Positions 8,331 through 16,636 of a stretch of DNA of 64,000 nt are shown here, piece after piece. This stretch comes from Arthrobacter sp. zg-Y919 (lineage in GTDB: Bacteria; Actinomycetota; Actinomycetes; Actinomycetales; Micrococcaceae). The notes beneath the pieces are model-generated. The model was not told the DNA's origin. It ran no database searches and saw only the letters and a list, made by a program, of their open reading frames with translations. Positions within the stretch are counted from its first letter, which is position 1; each line of letters starts with the position of its first letter. Location of the stretch: assembly GCF_030142045.1 (NCBI RefSeq), contig NZ_CP126242.1:434001-498000 (forward strand), written 5' to 3'. The position numbers and the translations under genes are program-made.

Positions 8331-8974
8331 GGCAGCAGCTTTTCCACACGCTGCAGGATGGTTTGCGCCAGTTCCTCCACCGGCCGGCCCGCGTCGAGCA
8401 CCAGATACCGGTCGGGGGCAGCGGCGGCGGTTTCCAGGAACGCCCGGCGGATCTGCAGGTGGAAGGTATCCGGTTCGGATTCGAGCCGGTCCTCGGGGGC
8501 GTTGCCGGCCGTCCGCCGGTCCCGGCCGCGTTCGGGGTCGACGTCGAGCAGGACGGTGAGGTCCGGTTCCAGCCCTGACGTGGCCCAGGTGTTCAGGCTG
8601 CGCACCGCCTCGGTACCCAGTCCCCGACCGGCCCCCTGATAGGCGACGGAACTGTCGATGTAGCGGTCGCAGACCACCACGGTCCCGGCGGTAAGTGCCG
8701 GCTCGATGACCTGCTGCACGTGCGCGGCCCGGGAGGCGGCAAAGATCAGCGCCTCGGTGCGGGCGTCGATGTCGCCGTTGCCGTGTTCAAGGACCAGTGC
8801 CCGCAGCTGCTCGCCGACGGGAGTTCCGCCGGGTTCGCGGGTACGCAGGACCGTCCGGCCGGTCTCCTGCAGCGCGGCCGCCAGCCGGCGCGCCTGGGTG
8901 GACTTCCCGGCGCCGTCTCCGCCTTCCATGGCAATGAACAGGCCGCGGGTTTCGGGGAGATTAGAATTGCTCAC
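8327..8974 (-). CDS. tmk: Thymidylate kinase
   Basis: Phosphorylates dTMP to dTDP with ATP. P-loop EGGDGAGKST sits at residues 17-26, the DR(Y/H) motif appears as CDRYIDSSVAYQG around residue 100, and TREPGGTP follows the P-loop at about residue 45. 215 aa, normal length. The GTG start at 8974 is placed 6 nt after a TAGGCT hexamer read on the minus strand, without Shine-Dalgarno, so the tmk-holB message probably begins leaderless. Cotranscribed with holB through a 4-nt overlap. Confidence 0.95.
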   Translation of the reverse strand: MSNSNLPETRGLFIAMEGGDGAGKSTQARRLAAALQETGRTVLRTREPGGTPVGEQLRALVLEHGNGDIDARTEALIFAASRAAHVQQVIEPALTAGTVVVCDRYIDSSVAYQGAGRGLGTEAVRSLNTWATSGLEPDLTVLLDVDPERGRDRRTAGNAPEDRLESEPDTFHLQIRRAFLETAAAAPDRYLVLDAGRPVEELAQTILQRVEKLLP

Positions 8975-8986
8975 CCGCCTAGCCTA
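8975..8986 (-). promoter_or_regulatory. Leaderless-type -10 of tmk
   Basis: On the minus strand TAGGCT (8986-8981), six nt, then GTG at 8974. Confidence 0.5.
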
Positions 8987-9088
8987 CCCAGTTCGGTGGA
9001 CCCGCACGGAGCCCTTCCACCGCCGCCCCGCCGCAGCCGCTGCCGGGGAGGGGAACAACACAGCGCGGCGGTGCTGCCGCCGGGAGTC

Positions 9089-9101
9089 TAGGCTGTTGCA
9101 T
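9089..9101 (+). promoter_or_regulatory. Leaderless-type -10 of the Cys/Met enzyme gene
   Basis: TAGGCT (9089-9094), seven nt, then ATG at 9102; no ribosome-binding site upstream. Confidence 0.5.
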
Positions 9102-10247
9102 ATGAGCCATACCCCTGCGCATGGGCACCCTGTTTCTCCGGAGACCCTGGTGGTGTCCGCCGGCCGCCCGCCCCGCGAGCACGATGCCCCGGTGAATCCG
9201 CCCATCGTGCTGTCTTCGACCTATTTCGGCACCGGAACGCCCGTCCCGGGGGAGCGCGGCTATGGACGGTATTCGAACCCCACCTGGGATCCCTTCGAGC
9301 AGGCGCTCGCCGAGCTTGAGGGTGCGGAGCTGCCGGCGCTGGTCTTCGCCTCCGGGCTGGCGTCCGTCATGGCCGCCCTGTCCCTGGTGCCGGCGGGCGG
9401 CGTGGTGGTGATGCCGCGTCACAGCTACCAGGGATCGCTGCTGCTCGCGGCCGAGGAGGCAGCGAACGGCCGGTTCTCCGTGCGGACAGTGGATATTGCC
9501 GAGACTGAAGAGGTGGTTGCGCAGCTCGACGGCGCGTCGATGCTGTGGGTGGAAAGCCCCACCAATCCCATGCTGGAAGTGGCGGACATCGCGGCGCTGG
9601 TAGAAGCCGCGCACGCCGCCGGCGCCCTGGTGGTTGCGGACAACACGTTCTCGACGCCGCTGGTGACCCGTCCCCTGGACCTCGGCGCCGACGTCGTTGT
9701 CCACTCGGTGACCAAGTACCTGGCCGGACATTCCGACGTCGTCCTGGGCGCGGCCGTGACATCCGATCCCGGGCTCCGGGACCGCCTGCTCCGGTACCGC
9801 TCCCTGCATGGGGCGGTCGCGGGGCCGTTTGAGGTGTGGCTGGCGCTGCGGGGGCTGCGTACCCTGGCCCTGCGGATGGAGCGCTCGCAGGCCACCGCCG
9901 GGGAACTGGCCCGCCGGCTGCAGCACCTTCCCCAGGTGGAGCACGTGCGGTATCCGGGCCTGCCGGACGATCCCGGGCATGCCCGGGCCGCCGCGCAGAT
10001 GTCCGGGTTCGGATCCATCCTCTGCATTGAGGTCGACGGCGGTGCAGCCGCGGCGGAGAAGGTTGCCGAAGCCGTCGAGCTGTGGCTTCCGGCCACTTCG
10101 CTCGGCGGGGTCGAATCACTGATCGAACGGCGGCGCCGCCAGCCCGGGGAGCCGCACACCGTCCCGGAAGGGCTGCTGCGCCTTTCCGTCGGCATCGAGA
10201 ATGTTGAGGACCTCTGGGGGGACCTTGAACAGGCACTTACACGGTAG
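9102..10247 (+). CDS. PLP-dependent trans-sulfuration enzyme, cystathionine gamma-synthase-like
   Basis: Cys/Met metabolism PLP-enzyme of about 381 aa. Family features in order: SSTYFGTG, GYGRYSNPTWDPFE, ALVFASGLASVMAAL (PLP phosphate binding), PTNPMLEV with the ring-stacking region, VVADNTFSTP, and the PLP lysine in HSVTKYLAGHSD. The C-terminal half has SLGGVESLIE and RLSVGIE..EDL, typical for cystathionine gamma-synthase and gamma-lyase. Reaction is either O-succinyl/acetyl-homoserine plus Cys to cystathionine, or cystathionine/methionine cleavage; sequence alone does not separate these. The frame extends upstream to 8706, but ATG 9102 fits the family N-terminus and the leaderless hexamer. 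Its TAG stop is part of the -10 of the next gene. Confidence 0.88.
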   Translation: MSHTPAHGHPVSPETLVVSAGRPPREHDAPVNPPIVLSSTYFGTGTPVPGERGYGRYSNPTWDPFEQALAELEGAELPALVFASGLASVMAALSLVPAGGVVVMPRHSYQGSLLLAAEEAANGRFSVRTVDIAETEEVVAQLDGASMLWVESPTNPMLEVADIAALVEAAHAAGALVVADNTFSTPLVTRPLDLGADVVVHSVTKYLAGHSDVVLGAAVTSDPGLRDRLLRYRSLHGAVAGPFEVWLALRGLRTLALRMERSQATAGELARRLQHLPQVEHVRYPGLPDDPGHARAAAQMSGFGSILCIEVDGGAAAAEKVAEAVELWLPATSLGGVESLIERRRRQPGEPHTVPEGLLRLSVGIENVEDLWGDLEQALTR

Positions 10248-10256
10248 GCTAGCGCT
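10245..10256 (+). promoter_or_regulatory. Leaderless-type -10 overlapping a stop codon
   Basis: TAGGCT at 10245-10250 begins with the TAG stop codon of the upstream gene and is followed by six nt and GTG at 10257. Confidence 0.5.
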
Positions 10257-10589
10257 GTGGCCCTAATGATCCTGATTCAGTACTACCTCTACCTGGCCCT
10301 GGGCCTGGTAGCCCTCGGCATTGAACTGTGGGCGCTCTTTGACTGTGCCCGGCGCAAGCCCGCCGATTTTGAGCGTGCCTACAAGCGGACCAAGGGATTC
10401 TGGCTGGGGCTCACGGGTGGGGCCGCGGCAGTTGGCGTGCTGTCCGCAGTGATCCCGTCGCTGAGCCTGATCCTGTTCCAGCTGGCCGCCGTCATCGCAG
10501 CGTGCGTTTACCTGGCGGATGTGAAGCCGGCCATCGGAAGCTCGCGCGGCCGCGGCAACAGCAACCAGGGCCCGTACGGCCCCTGGTAA
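10257..10589 (+). CDS. DUF2516 family membrane protein
   Basis: Small actinobacterial membrane protein of unknown function, 110 aa. Three hydrophobic segments (about residues 5-27, 48-68, 70-88) flank a short basic loop containing ARRKPADFERAYKRTKGFW, the recognisable part of the DUF2516 family. The tail is Gly/Asn/Ser-rich. GTG start, no Shine-Dalgarno; TAGGCT six nt upstream overlaps the previous stop codon. A strong hairpin follows the gene. Confidence 0.8.
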   Translation: MALMILIQYYLYLALGLVALGIELWALFDCARRKPADFERAYKRTKGFWLGLTGGAAAVGVLSAVIPSLSLILFQLAAVIAACVYLADVKPAIGSSRGRGNSNQGPYGPW

Positions 10590-10612
10590 CAGCTGCCAGC
10601 TACTGATTTTCG

Positions 10613-10660
10613 TCCGCCCCGGACCGGCCCGCAACGGCCGTCCGGGGCGGATTGCTTTAA
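10613..10660 (+). terminator. Terminator after the DUF2516 gene
   Basis: TCCGCCCCGGAC (10613-10624) pairs perfectly with GTCCGGGGCGGA (10640-10651); the loop has an extra CGGCC/GGCCG stem, and TTGCTTT follows. Confidence 0.75.
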
Positions 10661-10721
10661 CCGGGACGGATTGTTTTGCCCGCGCAGGGCAGGTCGCTGT
10701 GGATCGGGAGGCGCACCCGGC

Positions 10722-11513
10722 CTACAAGGGCCGGACGGCCTCCCAGGCCACGGTGATTTCCCCCAGCCGCCAGCGGGACGGCCCGGTCAGCAGCGGCATT
10801 CCGTCCGCCTTCAAAGCGCTGCACATCGCCAGCCAGCGCTGCCGGTTCCCATAGGACGCCATCGGTGTGGCTTCCTCCCAGGCCCGGTCCATGGCCTGCA
10901 GGAAGGCGTGGATCCGCTCCCCGGGAACATTGCGGTGGATCAGCGCCTTGGGCAGGCGTTCGGCCACATCGGACGGGCGCTCGAAGGCCCCGAACCGCAG
11001 GGAAATGCTCAGCGAGAGCGGACCGTCCGCGTCCAGCTCCACCCAGGTGGCACGGCGGCCGATTTCGTCGCAGGTGCCGTCCACGAATATCCCGCCCGGT
11101 GCCAGCCGCGAGCAGACCATGTCCCAGTGGCGGGCATAATCCTCCTCCGCATATTGGCGCAGGACGTTGAAAGCCCGGACCATCACGGGCCGGCGCCCGT
11201 CAACCGGCAGCTCGAAGCCGCCCTGGCGGAAGCTCAGGCCGGAACGTTCCAGGGGCTTGGCCGCCAGGACGCGGGCCGGGTCGATTTCAATTCCCATCAC
11301 TTCCACGTCTGCCCGCACCTGCCCGAGGCGGCCGTGGAGCTCGACGGCGGTGGTAGGCGCGGCGCCGTAGCCCAGATCCACGATCAATGGGTCGGCTGCC
11401 TGCCGCAGGCGCCACCGTGCCGGTCCTGCCAGCCAGCGGTCCACCCGTCGAAGCCGATTGGGGTTTGTAGTGCCCCTGGTCACAGTTCCTACGGGTTTAA
11501 GCGGCTTTTGCAC
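10722..11513 (-). CDS. Class I SAM-dependent methyltransferase
   Basis: 263-aa predicted methyltransferase; substrate unknown. Motif I is seen as VDLGYGAAPTTAVEL (about residues 45-59), the acidic end of strand 2 as GIEIDPARV, and a later strand as LAPGGIFVDGTCDE. A C-terminal block (RIHAFLQAMDRAWEEA, YGNRQRW) is shared, as far as I recall, by hypothetical actinobacterial proteins near gpm. GTG start at 11513 lies six nt after TAGCAT on the minus strand, so the message is probably leaderless. It is divergent from gpmA, with only about 125 nt between the starts. Confidence 0.75.
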   Translation of the reverse strand: MQKPLKPVGTVTRGTTNPNRLRRVDRWLAGPARWRLRQAADPLIVDLGYGAAPTTAVELHGRLGQVRADVEVMGIEIDPARVLAAKPLERSGLSFRQGGFELPVDGRRPVMVRAFNVLRQYAEEDYARHWDMVCSRLAPGGIFVDGTCDEIGRRATWVELDADGPLSLSISLRFGAFERPSDVAERLPKALIHRNVPGERIHAFLQAMDRAWEEATPMASYGNRQRWLAMCSALKADGMPLLTGPSRWRLGEITVAWEAVRPL

Positions 11514-11525
11514 CAGACAATGCTA
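11514..11525 (-). promoter_or_regulatory. Leaderless-type -10 of the methyltransferase gene
   Basis: On the minus strand TAGCAT (11525-11520), TGTCTG, then GTG at 11513. Confidence 0.45.
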
Positions 11526-11626
11526 GCTGCCGCTGAGGGATGCCCCTGCACGCAGTGCTCCGGGGAAACCCCGGGTGCGGCCCGGTCCACACCGGCTCCG
11601 CCCTCCCTGCCGGGTACGCTCTCCGA

Positions 11627-11638
11627 TACCATGCTTAT
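11627..11638 (+). promoter_or_regulatory. Leaderless-type -10 of gpmA
   Basis: TACCAT (11627-11632), six nt, then ATG at 11639. Confidence 0.4.
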
Positions 11639-12391
11639 ATGACCTACAAACTGATCCTTCTGCGCCACGGGCAGAGTGAATGGAATGAAAAGAACCTCTT
11701 CACGGGCTGGGTGGACGTGGATCTGACGGACCTCGGGCGTGCGGAAGCCCTCCGCGGGGGAGAGCTGCTGGTTGAGAACAACGTTCTCCCGGACATTCTC
11801 TACACCTCCCGGCTGCAGCGGGCCATCAACACCGCCAACCTGGCACTTGGTGCCGCCGACCGCATCTGGATCGACGTCAAGCGCAGCTGGCGCCTGAACG
11901 AGCGCCACTACGGTGCCCTGCAGGGCAAGGACAAGGCTCAGACCCTGGCCGAATACGGTGAGGAGCAGTTCATGCTCTGGCGCCGTTCCTATGACACCCC
12001 GCCGCCGCCCCTGCCGGATGACAGCGAGTTCTCCCAGGCCCACGACCCCCGCTACGCGGACCTCGGGGCCGACGAACTGCCGCGGACGGAGTGCCTCAAG
12101 GACGTCCTGGAACGGTTCCTGCCCTACTGGGAGTCGGACATCTCCAAGGACATCCGCACCGGCAAGACCGTGATGATCGCCGCGCACGGCAACTCCCTGC
12201 GTGCCCTGGTCAAGCACCTGGACGGTATCAGCGACGCAGACATTGCCTCCGTGAACATCCCCACCGGCATCCCGCTGGTCTACGAACTGGATGAGGACCT
12301 CAAGCCGGTCAAGGCCGGCGGCACGTACCTCGATCCCGAGGCCGCCGCTGAATCCATCAAGGCCGTGGCCAACCAGGGCAAAAAGAAGTAG
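11639..12391 (+). CDS. gpmA: 2,3-bisphosphoglycerate-dependent phosphoglycerate mutase
   Basis: Interconverts 3- and 2-phosphoglycerate in glycolysis and gluconeogenesis. The catalytic phospho-His is in [10 protein letters not shown] (residues 6-15), followed by [14 protein letters not shown], the [12 protein letters not shown] segment that holds the proton donor Glu, and the second catalytic His in [10 protein letters not shown]. 250 aa, normal length. The frame stays open upstream to 11540, but ATG 11639 gives the family N-terminus [12 protein letters not shown] 19-bp perfect stem downstream ends transcription from both this gene and phoU. Confidence 0.96.
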   Translation: MTYKLILLRHGQSEWNEKNLFTGWVDVDLTDLGRAEALRGGELLVENNVLPDILYTSRLQRAINTANLALGAADRIWIDVKRSWRLNERHYGALQGKDKAQTLAEYGEEQFMLWRRSYDTPPPPLPDDSEFSQAHDPRYADLGADELPRTECLKDVLERFLPYWESDISKDIRTGKTVMIAAHGNSLRALVKHLDGISDADIASVNIPTGIPLVYELDEDLKPVKAGGTYLDPEAAAESIKAVANQGKKK

Positions 12392-12425
12392 CGCCTGCGC
12401 CGGAGGGCTCCGGCCAGGGTTTTTA

Positions 12426-12469
12426 CATAGGAAAGGGCGGTCCCCCCAACGGGACCGCCCTTTCCTATG
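12426..12469. terminator. Bidirectional terminator between gpmA and phoU
   Basis: Perfect 19-bp inverted repeat: CATAGGAAAGGGCGGTCCC (12426-12444), loop CCCAAC, complement 12451-12469. It lies between two converging genes and has A/T-rich ends on both sides. Confidence 0.85.
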
Positions 12470-12483
12470 CCAGCCGGGTCCGG

Positions 12484-13146
12484 CTAGACGCCGCTTTCGG
12501 AGAGCGGGTGCCATTCGCCCGTCACGAGGTAGTTGACCTTGCGCGTGACGGACACGGCGTGGTCCGCAAAACGCTCGAAGTAGCGGCTCGCCAGGGTCAG
12601 GTCCACCGTGCTGACCGCGGGAACGTTCCACTCCGGGGAGGCAATGGACTTGAAGACCCCGGCGTGCAGCTCATTGATCCGGCTGTTGGCGTCGTAGATG
12701 TCCTTGCTCATCTCCAGGTTCCGGGTCTCCAGCAGCTCGGTCAGCTGTTCGGAGATGCGGAGGTCCAGGCGCGCCATTTCCCGGAATGTTTCAACCATGT
12801 TGTCCGGGACCACGTTGGCGGGGTACCGCAGCCGGGCAAGCTGGGCGATATGCCGGGCCAGGTCACCCATGCGTTCAAGGGAGGCGCTCATCCGCAGCGA
12901 TCCCACGATCATCCGCAGGTCACTGGCGACGGGTCCCTGCAGGGCGAGGACATCGATGGCCCGCTCGTCCAGGTCATTCTGCAGGAAGTCGATCCTCGCG
13001 TCGGCCGCGATGACATCCTGCGCGAGGTCGATGTCGGCCCCTTCGAAGGCGAGGGTGGCTTTCCGCATCGCCTCCGTCACGAGCTGGGATATCTGGGTCA
13101 GTTCTTCACCGATTTGGTGAAGCTCGGCCTGGAAAACCTTGCGCAC
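12484..13146 (-). CDS. phoU: Phosphate signalling regulator PhoU
   Basis: Cytoplasmic negative regulator that links the Pst phosphate transporter to the SenX3/PhoR-type sensor kinase. Two three-helix repeats each contain the metal-binding E(R)xxD motif: ERMGDLARH near residue 92 and ERFADHAV near residue 193. 220 aa, normal length. GTG start at 13146 with GAGAGGA upstream. It is divergent from senX3-regX3, the two-component pair that PhoU is known to restrain, and the 200-nt region between them holds a PHO-box-like repeat. No pst genes are in the window. Confidence 0.94.
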   Translation of the reverse strand: MRKVFQAELHQIGEELTQISQLVTEAMRKATLAFEGADIDLAQDVIAADARIDFLQNDLDERAIDVLALQGPVASDLRMIVGSLRMSASLERMGDLARHIAQLARLRYPANVVPDNMVETFREMARLDLRISEQLTELLETRNLEMSKDIYDANSRINELHAGVFKSIASPEWNVPAVSTVDLTLASRYFERFADHAVSVTRKVNYLVTGEWHPLSESGV

Positions 13147-13271
13147 TTAAAGGGTCCTCTCGAAAAGCGGGTGGGTCAGCTGCTGTGCGGGGCGGTCCGG
13201 CCGGGCCGGAAGGGCCGACCGGCATTGGCCGCTCCTGCAGGATGCCAGCCGGAGATGAACCGGCCGGACCC

Positions 13272-13293
13272 CTTAGATGAACGTTAGTTTAAC
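13272..13293 (-). promoter_or_regulatory. Candidate PHO box (RegX3/PhoP-type operator)
   Basis: On the minus strand two adjacent 11-mers, GTTAAACTAAC and GTTCATCTAAG, resemble the actinobacterial PHO-box unit (GTTCAYYYR-type direct repeats of 11 nt). The site lies between the divergent phoU and senX3 starts, where RegX3 autoregulation would be expected. Match to the unit is partial. Confidence 0.4.
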
Positions 13294-13342
13294 GAATGAT
13301 GCAAAGCCACCGGCTTTTCCTTCAACGGGTTACGGTCCGGCC

Positions 13343-13354
13343 TAAGCTATGAGG
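13343..13354 (+). promoter_or_regulatory. Leaderless-type -10 of senX3
   Basis: TAAGCT (13343-13348), ATGAGG, then GTG at 13355. This geometry favours GTG 13355 over the in-frame ATG at 13349, which would abut the hexamer. Confidence 0.4.
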
Positions 13355-14515
13355 GTGAATCCTGTACTGCTGGCCTTGCTTGCCGGCGTCCTCGGCCTGG
13401 CTGTCGGTGCCTTCGGTGTCCTCGCCTACGTGGCCAGCCAGCGCCAGCGGCGGGAGTTGGCTGAAATCTCCGAGCCCGCCGTCCCGGAAGGCGCGGCCGA
13501 AGTCCTGGGGGTCATCGGACGGGCCTACATTGTTGCCGATGCCATCGACGGCGTCGTCCGGGCCAGTCCCGGCGCGTACGCCTTCGGCCTGGTGCGCGGG
13601 CACACCATCGTCAACGACCGGCTGCTGGATATCTGTGCCCGGGTCCGGCGCGACGGCGTCATCGAAGAGGCCCGCATGGAGCTTCCCCGGGGACCGCTCG
13701 GTGAAGGCTCCCTCATCCTCCAGGTCAGGGTGGCGACCGTGGGTGAGGAGTACGTCCTGGTCCTGGCCGATGACCGCACGGAGATGACCCGCACGGAGGA
13801 AGTCCGCAATGACTTCGTGGCGAATGTTTCCCACGAACTCAAGACGCCGGTGGGCGCTATCTCGCTGCTTTCCGAAGCGCTGGCCGATGCCGCCGGAGAC
13901 GAGGACGCCGTCCGCCGGTTCGCCGGACGCATGCACCGGGAATCCGTGCGCCTCAGCGCCCTGGTGCAGGACATTATTGAACTCTCCCGGCTGCAGGGCA
14001 CCGATATCGTGGACCGTGCCAGGCAGGTGGACCTGGACAGGGTCCTCGAGGATGCGGTCGAGGCCAACCGGCTCAATGCCGAGAACAAGAACATTGAAGT
14101 GCTCCTGCGCGGAAGTTCCGACGCCGCGGTTTACGGAGACGCCGCCATGCTCACCACCGCTTTTCGTAACCTCATCGACAACGCCATCCGGTACTCACCC
14201 GAGGGCAGCAGGGTGGGGATCGGGCTGCAGTCCCGTAACGGCATGGCCCAGGTGGCCGTAACCGATCAGGGCCCCGGCATCGCCCCCGAGGAACAGGAAC
14301 GGGTCTTTGAACGGTTTTACCGGATCGATTCCGCCCGTTCGCGGGACACCGGTGGAACCGGACTGGGACTGAGTATCGTCAAGCATGTGGTGGCCAACCA
14401 CGGCGGGGAAGTGGACCTGTGGTCCCGTCCGGGGCATGGATCCACTTTCACCGTGCGGCTCCCGGAACTGGACCCTGCGGATATCCGCGAATCGAAGCAA
14501 GGAGTTACCGCTTGA
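13355..14515 (+). CDS. senX3: Sensor histidine kinase, SenX3 type
   Basis: Membrane sensor kinase of the phosphate-response two-component system. One N-terminal membrane segment (about residues 3-26) is followed by a PAS-like cytoplasmic region (about 40-145), the HisKA dimerisation domain with the phospho-acceptor His in NVSHELKTPVGAI (around residue 165) and an HATPase domain with N box NLIDNAIRYSPEG, G1 DQGPGI and G2 GGTGLGLSIVKHV. Start set at GTG 13355 from the TAAGCT-6-nt geometry; an ATG two codons earlier is the alternative. The stop overlaps the regX3 start (TTGA), and divergent phoU confirms the phosphate role. Confidence 0.92.
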   Translation: MNPVLLALLAGVLGLAVGAFGVLAYVASQRQRRELAEISEPAVPEGAAEVLGVIGRAYIVADAIDGVVRASPGAYAFGLVRGHTIVNDRLLDICARVRRDGVIEEARMELPRGPLGEGSLILQVRVATVGEEYVLVLADDRTEMTRTEEVRNDFVANVSHELKTPVGAISLLSEALADAAGDEDAVRRFAGRMHRESVRLSALVQDIIELSRLQGTDIVDRARQVDLDRVLEDAVEANRLNAENKNIEVLLRGSSDAAVYGDAAMLTTAFRNLIDNAIRYSPEGSRVGIGLQSRNGMAQVAVTDQGPGIAPEEQERVFERFYRIDSARSRDTGGTGLGLSIVKHVVANHGGEVDLWSRPGHGSTFTVRLPELDPADIRESKQGVTA

Positions 14516-15192
14516 CCCGCATCCTGATAGTCGAGGACGAGGAGTCCTTCAGCGATCCCCTTTCCTATTTGCTGGGGAGGGAAGGGTTCGACGTTGCCGT
14601 AGTGGATAACGGTGCCGACGCCGTTGCCGCCTTTGAGCAGACCGGGGCTGACCTGATCCTGCTGGATCTGATGCTGCCGGGGATGTCGGGGACGGAAGTC
14701 TGCCGCCGGATCCGCCAGCGCTCGGACGTACCCGTCATCATGCTCACTGCCCGGGATGCGGAGATCGACAAGGTGGTGGGGCTCGAGATCGGTGCGGATG
14801 ACTACGTCACCAAGCCGTACTCCGCGCGCGAACTGCTCGCCCGGGTCCGGGCGGTGCTGCGGCGCCGGGGCGAGGGCACGGATTTTGCCGGGGCGGCATT
14901 GGAAGCGGGGCCGGTGCGCATGGACGTTGACCGGCATGTGGTGCAGGTCAACGGCACCAGGGTCCCCTTCCCGCTGAAGGAGTTCGAGCTCCTGGAACTG
15001 CTGCTTCGGAACTCGGGCCGCGTCCTGACCCGCGGTCAGCTGATCGAACGGGTCTGGGGGGCGGACTACGTGGGGGATACCAAAACGCTGGATGTCCACG
15101 TCAAACGGCTACGGGCAAAAATCGAGGACAATTCCTCCGCGCCTCAGCATCTGGTGACCGTCCGCGGGCTGGGGTACAAGTTCGAGGCCTGA
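14512..15192 (+). CDS. regX3: Response regulator, RegX3/PhoP type
   Basis: DNA-binding response regulator partner of the kinase above. Receiver domain residues 1-120: acidic pair EDEE at 7-10, phosphorylated Asp in LILLDLMLPG (about residue 52), conserved Thr/Ala in IMLTARD and Lys in YVTKPYSAREL. The C-terminal winged-helix OmpR domain (about 130-226) ends with TVRGLGYKFEA. The start is TTG 14512, overlapping the kinase stop; AAGGAG seven nt upstream and the family N-terminus (TRILIVEDE) support it over an upstream in-frame ATG at 14419. 226 aa. Expected to act on pst/pho genes outside the window and on PHO boxes such as that near 13.28 kb. Confidence 0.94.
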   Translation: MTRILIVEDEESFSDPLSYLLGREGFDVAVVDNGADAVAAFEQTGADLILLDLMLPGMSGTEVCRRIRQRSDVPVIMLTARDAEIDKVVGLEIGADDYVTKPYSARELLARVRAVLRRRGEGTDFAGAALEAGPVRMDVDRHVVQVNGTRVPFPLKEFELLELLLRNSGRVLTRGQLIERVWGADYVGDTKTLDVHVKRLRAKIEDNSSAPQHLVTVRGLGYKFEA

Positions 15193-15207
15193 CCGGAGCG
15201 CGGATGC

Positions 15208-15245
15208 AGAAGGGGGCCGGCGCCGCAGCGCCGACCCCCTTCGGG
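15208..15245. terminator. Terminator between regX3 and the converging lipoprotein gene
   Basis: AAGGGGGcCGGCGC pairs with GCGCCGaCCCCCTT (one mismatch) across a CGCA loop, with few T residues after it. Confidence 0.6.
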
Positions 15246-15267
15246 ATCTTGAGGAAAGACCGGGCTG

Positions 15268-15810
15268 TCAGTGCCCCTCTGAGGCCCCGCCGGTCTCTTC
15301 AGCGGTGGCTGTTTCCGACGGCGGGGCGGTCGACCCTGCCGGCAGGTACGGCCGGTAGTCCGCCTGGTCGCCGTTGACCACGGGAATGTTCAGGGCGGTG
15401 GTCTCGCCGCTGACCTTCAGCTGGGCGTCGATGCCGGTGCCGGGTTCGTCTTCAACGGTGGAGACATTGACCTTGTCTTCGGACTCGTCTTCGAAGATCA
15501 CCTTGTCACCGGCCGGAAGGCTCCAGGAGAGGGTGGAGCCGCCCACGGCAAGGGTGAATGCCTGGGTGTTGTCCGAGTCGTTGACTACTGTGCCGATCAG
15601 CCGGCCGGGCTCGCCGAATCCGTGGCTGACCACCAGGATGTTGCGCAGCTGGAGGTCTCCGACATCCTGCACGATCCCGTCGGAGGGGGAGTACTCACGG
15701 GTGGTTGCCTGCTCGTTCACAGCGCTGCAGCCAGCCGATCCCAGCATGGCCAGCGCGATGGCACCGGCCGCAGCGGTGCGCCCGACCCGGTTCTTGGGTG
15801 TGAATCTCAC
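15268..15810 (-). CDS. Hypothetical secreted lipoprotein
   Basis: 180-aa predicted lipoprotein of unknown function. GTG 15810 is chosen because AGGAG lies eight nt upstream and the product then starts with a proper signal peptide (basic VRFTPKNR, hydrophobic core, lipobox LGSAGC). The mature part has Ig-like beta-strand character (LIGTVVNDSDNTQAFTLAV...) and ends in a Thr/Glu/Ala-rich tail, resembling DUF-type actinobacterial lipoproteins of copper-chaperone or unknown role. The open frame continues to 16068 but that extension has no coding character. It is divergent from carD. Confidence 0.75.
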   Translation of the reverse strand: MRFTPKNRVGRTAAAGAIALAMLGSAGCSAVNEQATTREYSPSDGIVQDVGDLQLRNILVVSHGFGEPGRLIGTVVNDSDNTQAFTLAVGGSTLSWSLPAGDKVIFEDESEDKVNVSTVEDEPGTGIDAQLKVSGETTALNIPVVNGDQADYRPYLPAGSTAPPSETATAEETGGASEGH

Positions 15811-16066
15811 AGCACAAACTCCTGAAGTATTGCGGTCTAGCGACCTGAGGCTATCTTTGCTGCCTAGCCTATCGGCAAAACACCGAAAAACTGGTTTTAA
15901 CGGCCGGTTCAGGCAGGGGTGGGAGGACGGTGCCGGGACGCTTCGAATACCTGCGGAAGGCGGCATACTACCTACACCAAGGCCCATGCAGTACCTGACC
16001 TGCGAAAACTCTACTCGGCGTGTCGCAACTCTGATAAACTGAGGGCCGGGAAAGGGGAAAGACCAC

Positions 16067-16549
16067 ATGGTTTTTGAGGTTGGCGAAACAGTTGTTTATC
16101 CTCACCACGGTGCCGCGAAGATCGAAGAGATCAAGATGCGGACCATCAAGGGCGAAGAGAAAATGTATCTCAAGCTTAAGGTGGCACAGGGTGATCTGAC
16201 CATAGAAGTACCGGCTGAGAACGTCGACCTCGTAGGGGTGCGCGATGTAGTGGGCAAGGAAGGTCTGGAGCACGTCTTTGACGTCCTGCGGGCCGAGCTC
16301 ACCGAAGAGCCCACGAACTGGTCGCGCCGGTACAAGGCAAACCTGGAAAAGCTCGCGTCAGGTGATGTCGTCAAGGTAGCCGAGGTCGTCCGCGACCTCT
16401 GGCGCCGTGACCACGACCGCGGGCTGTCCGCAGGCGAGAAGCGAATGCTCGCCAAGGCACGCCAGATCCTTATTTCGGAACTGGCGCTTGCTGAGAAGAC
16501 GGATGAAGACCAGGCGGCAGCTGTCCTCGACGAGGTTCTCGCGAGCTAG
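16067..16549 (+). CDS. carD: CarD family transcriptional regulator
   Basis: RNA polymerase-binding factor that stabilises open complexes, in particular at rRNA promoters, and is essential in mycobacteria. The N-terminal RNAP-interaction domain is seen as [18 protein letters not shown] (residues 5-22), and the C-terminal helical DNA-binding part includes [17 protein letters not shown] and LSAGEKRML. 160 aa, normal. ATG preceded by GAAAGGGGAAAG. Followed by a terminator and then ispD-ispF, the usual actinobacterial order. Confidence 0.96.
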   Translation: MVFEVGETVVYPHHGAAKIEEIKMRTIKGEEKMYLKLKVAQGDLTIEVPAENVDLVGVRDVVGKEGLEHVFDVLRAELTEEPTNWSRRYKANLEKLASGDVVKVAEVVRDLWRRDHDRGLSAGEKRMLAKARQILISELALAEKTDEDQAAAVLDEVLAS

Positions 16550-16571
16550 GCAGCATTTTTTGGTTCCTTCG

Positions 16572-16605
16572 ATTGCCGGTCCCTCGGGGCCGGCAATTGT
16601 TGTTT
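16572..16605 (+). terminator. Terminator after carD
   Basis: ATTGCCGG (16572-16579) and CCGGCAAT (16590-16597) enclose a CCC/GGG stem extension; TGTTGTTTG follows. Confidence 0.7.
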
Positions 16606-16624
16606 GTGCACCATCCGCGGGCAT

Positions 16625-16636
16625 TAGGGTGGAGCT
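16625..16636 (+). promoter_or_regulatory. Leaderless-type -10 of ispD
   Basis: TAGGGT (16625-16630), GGAGCT, then GTG at 16637. Confidence 0.45.
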
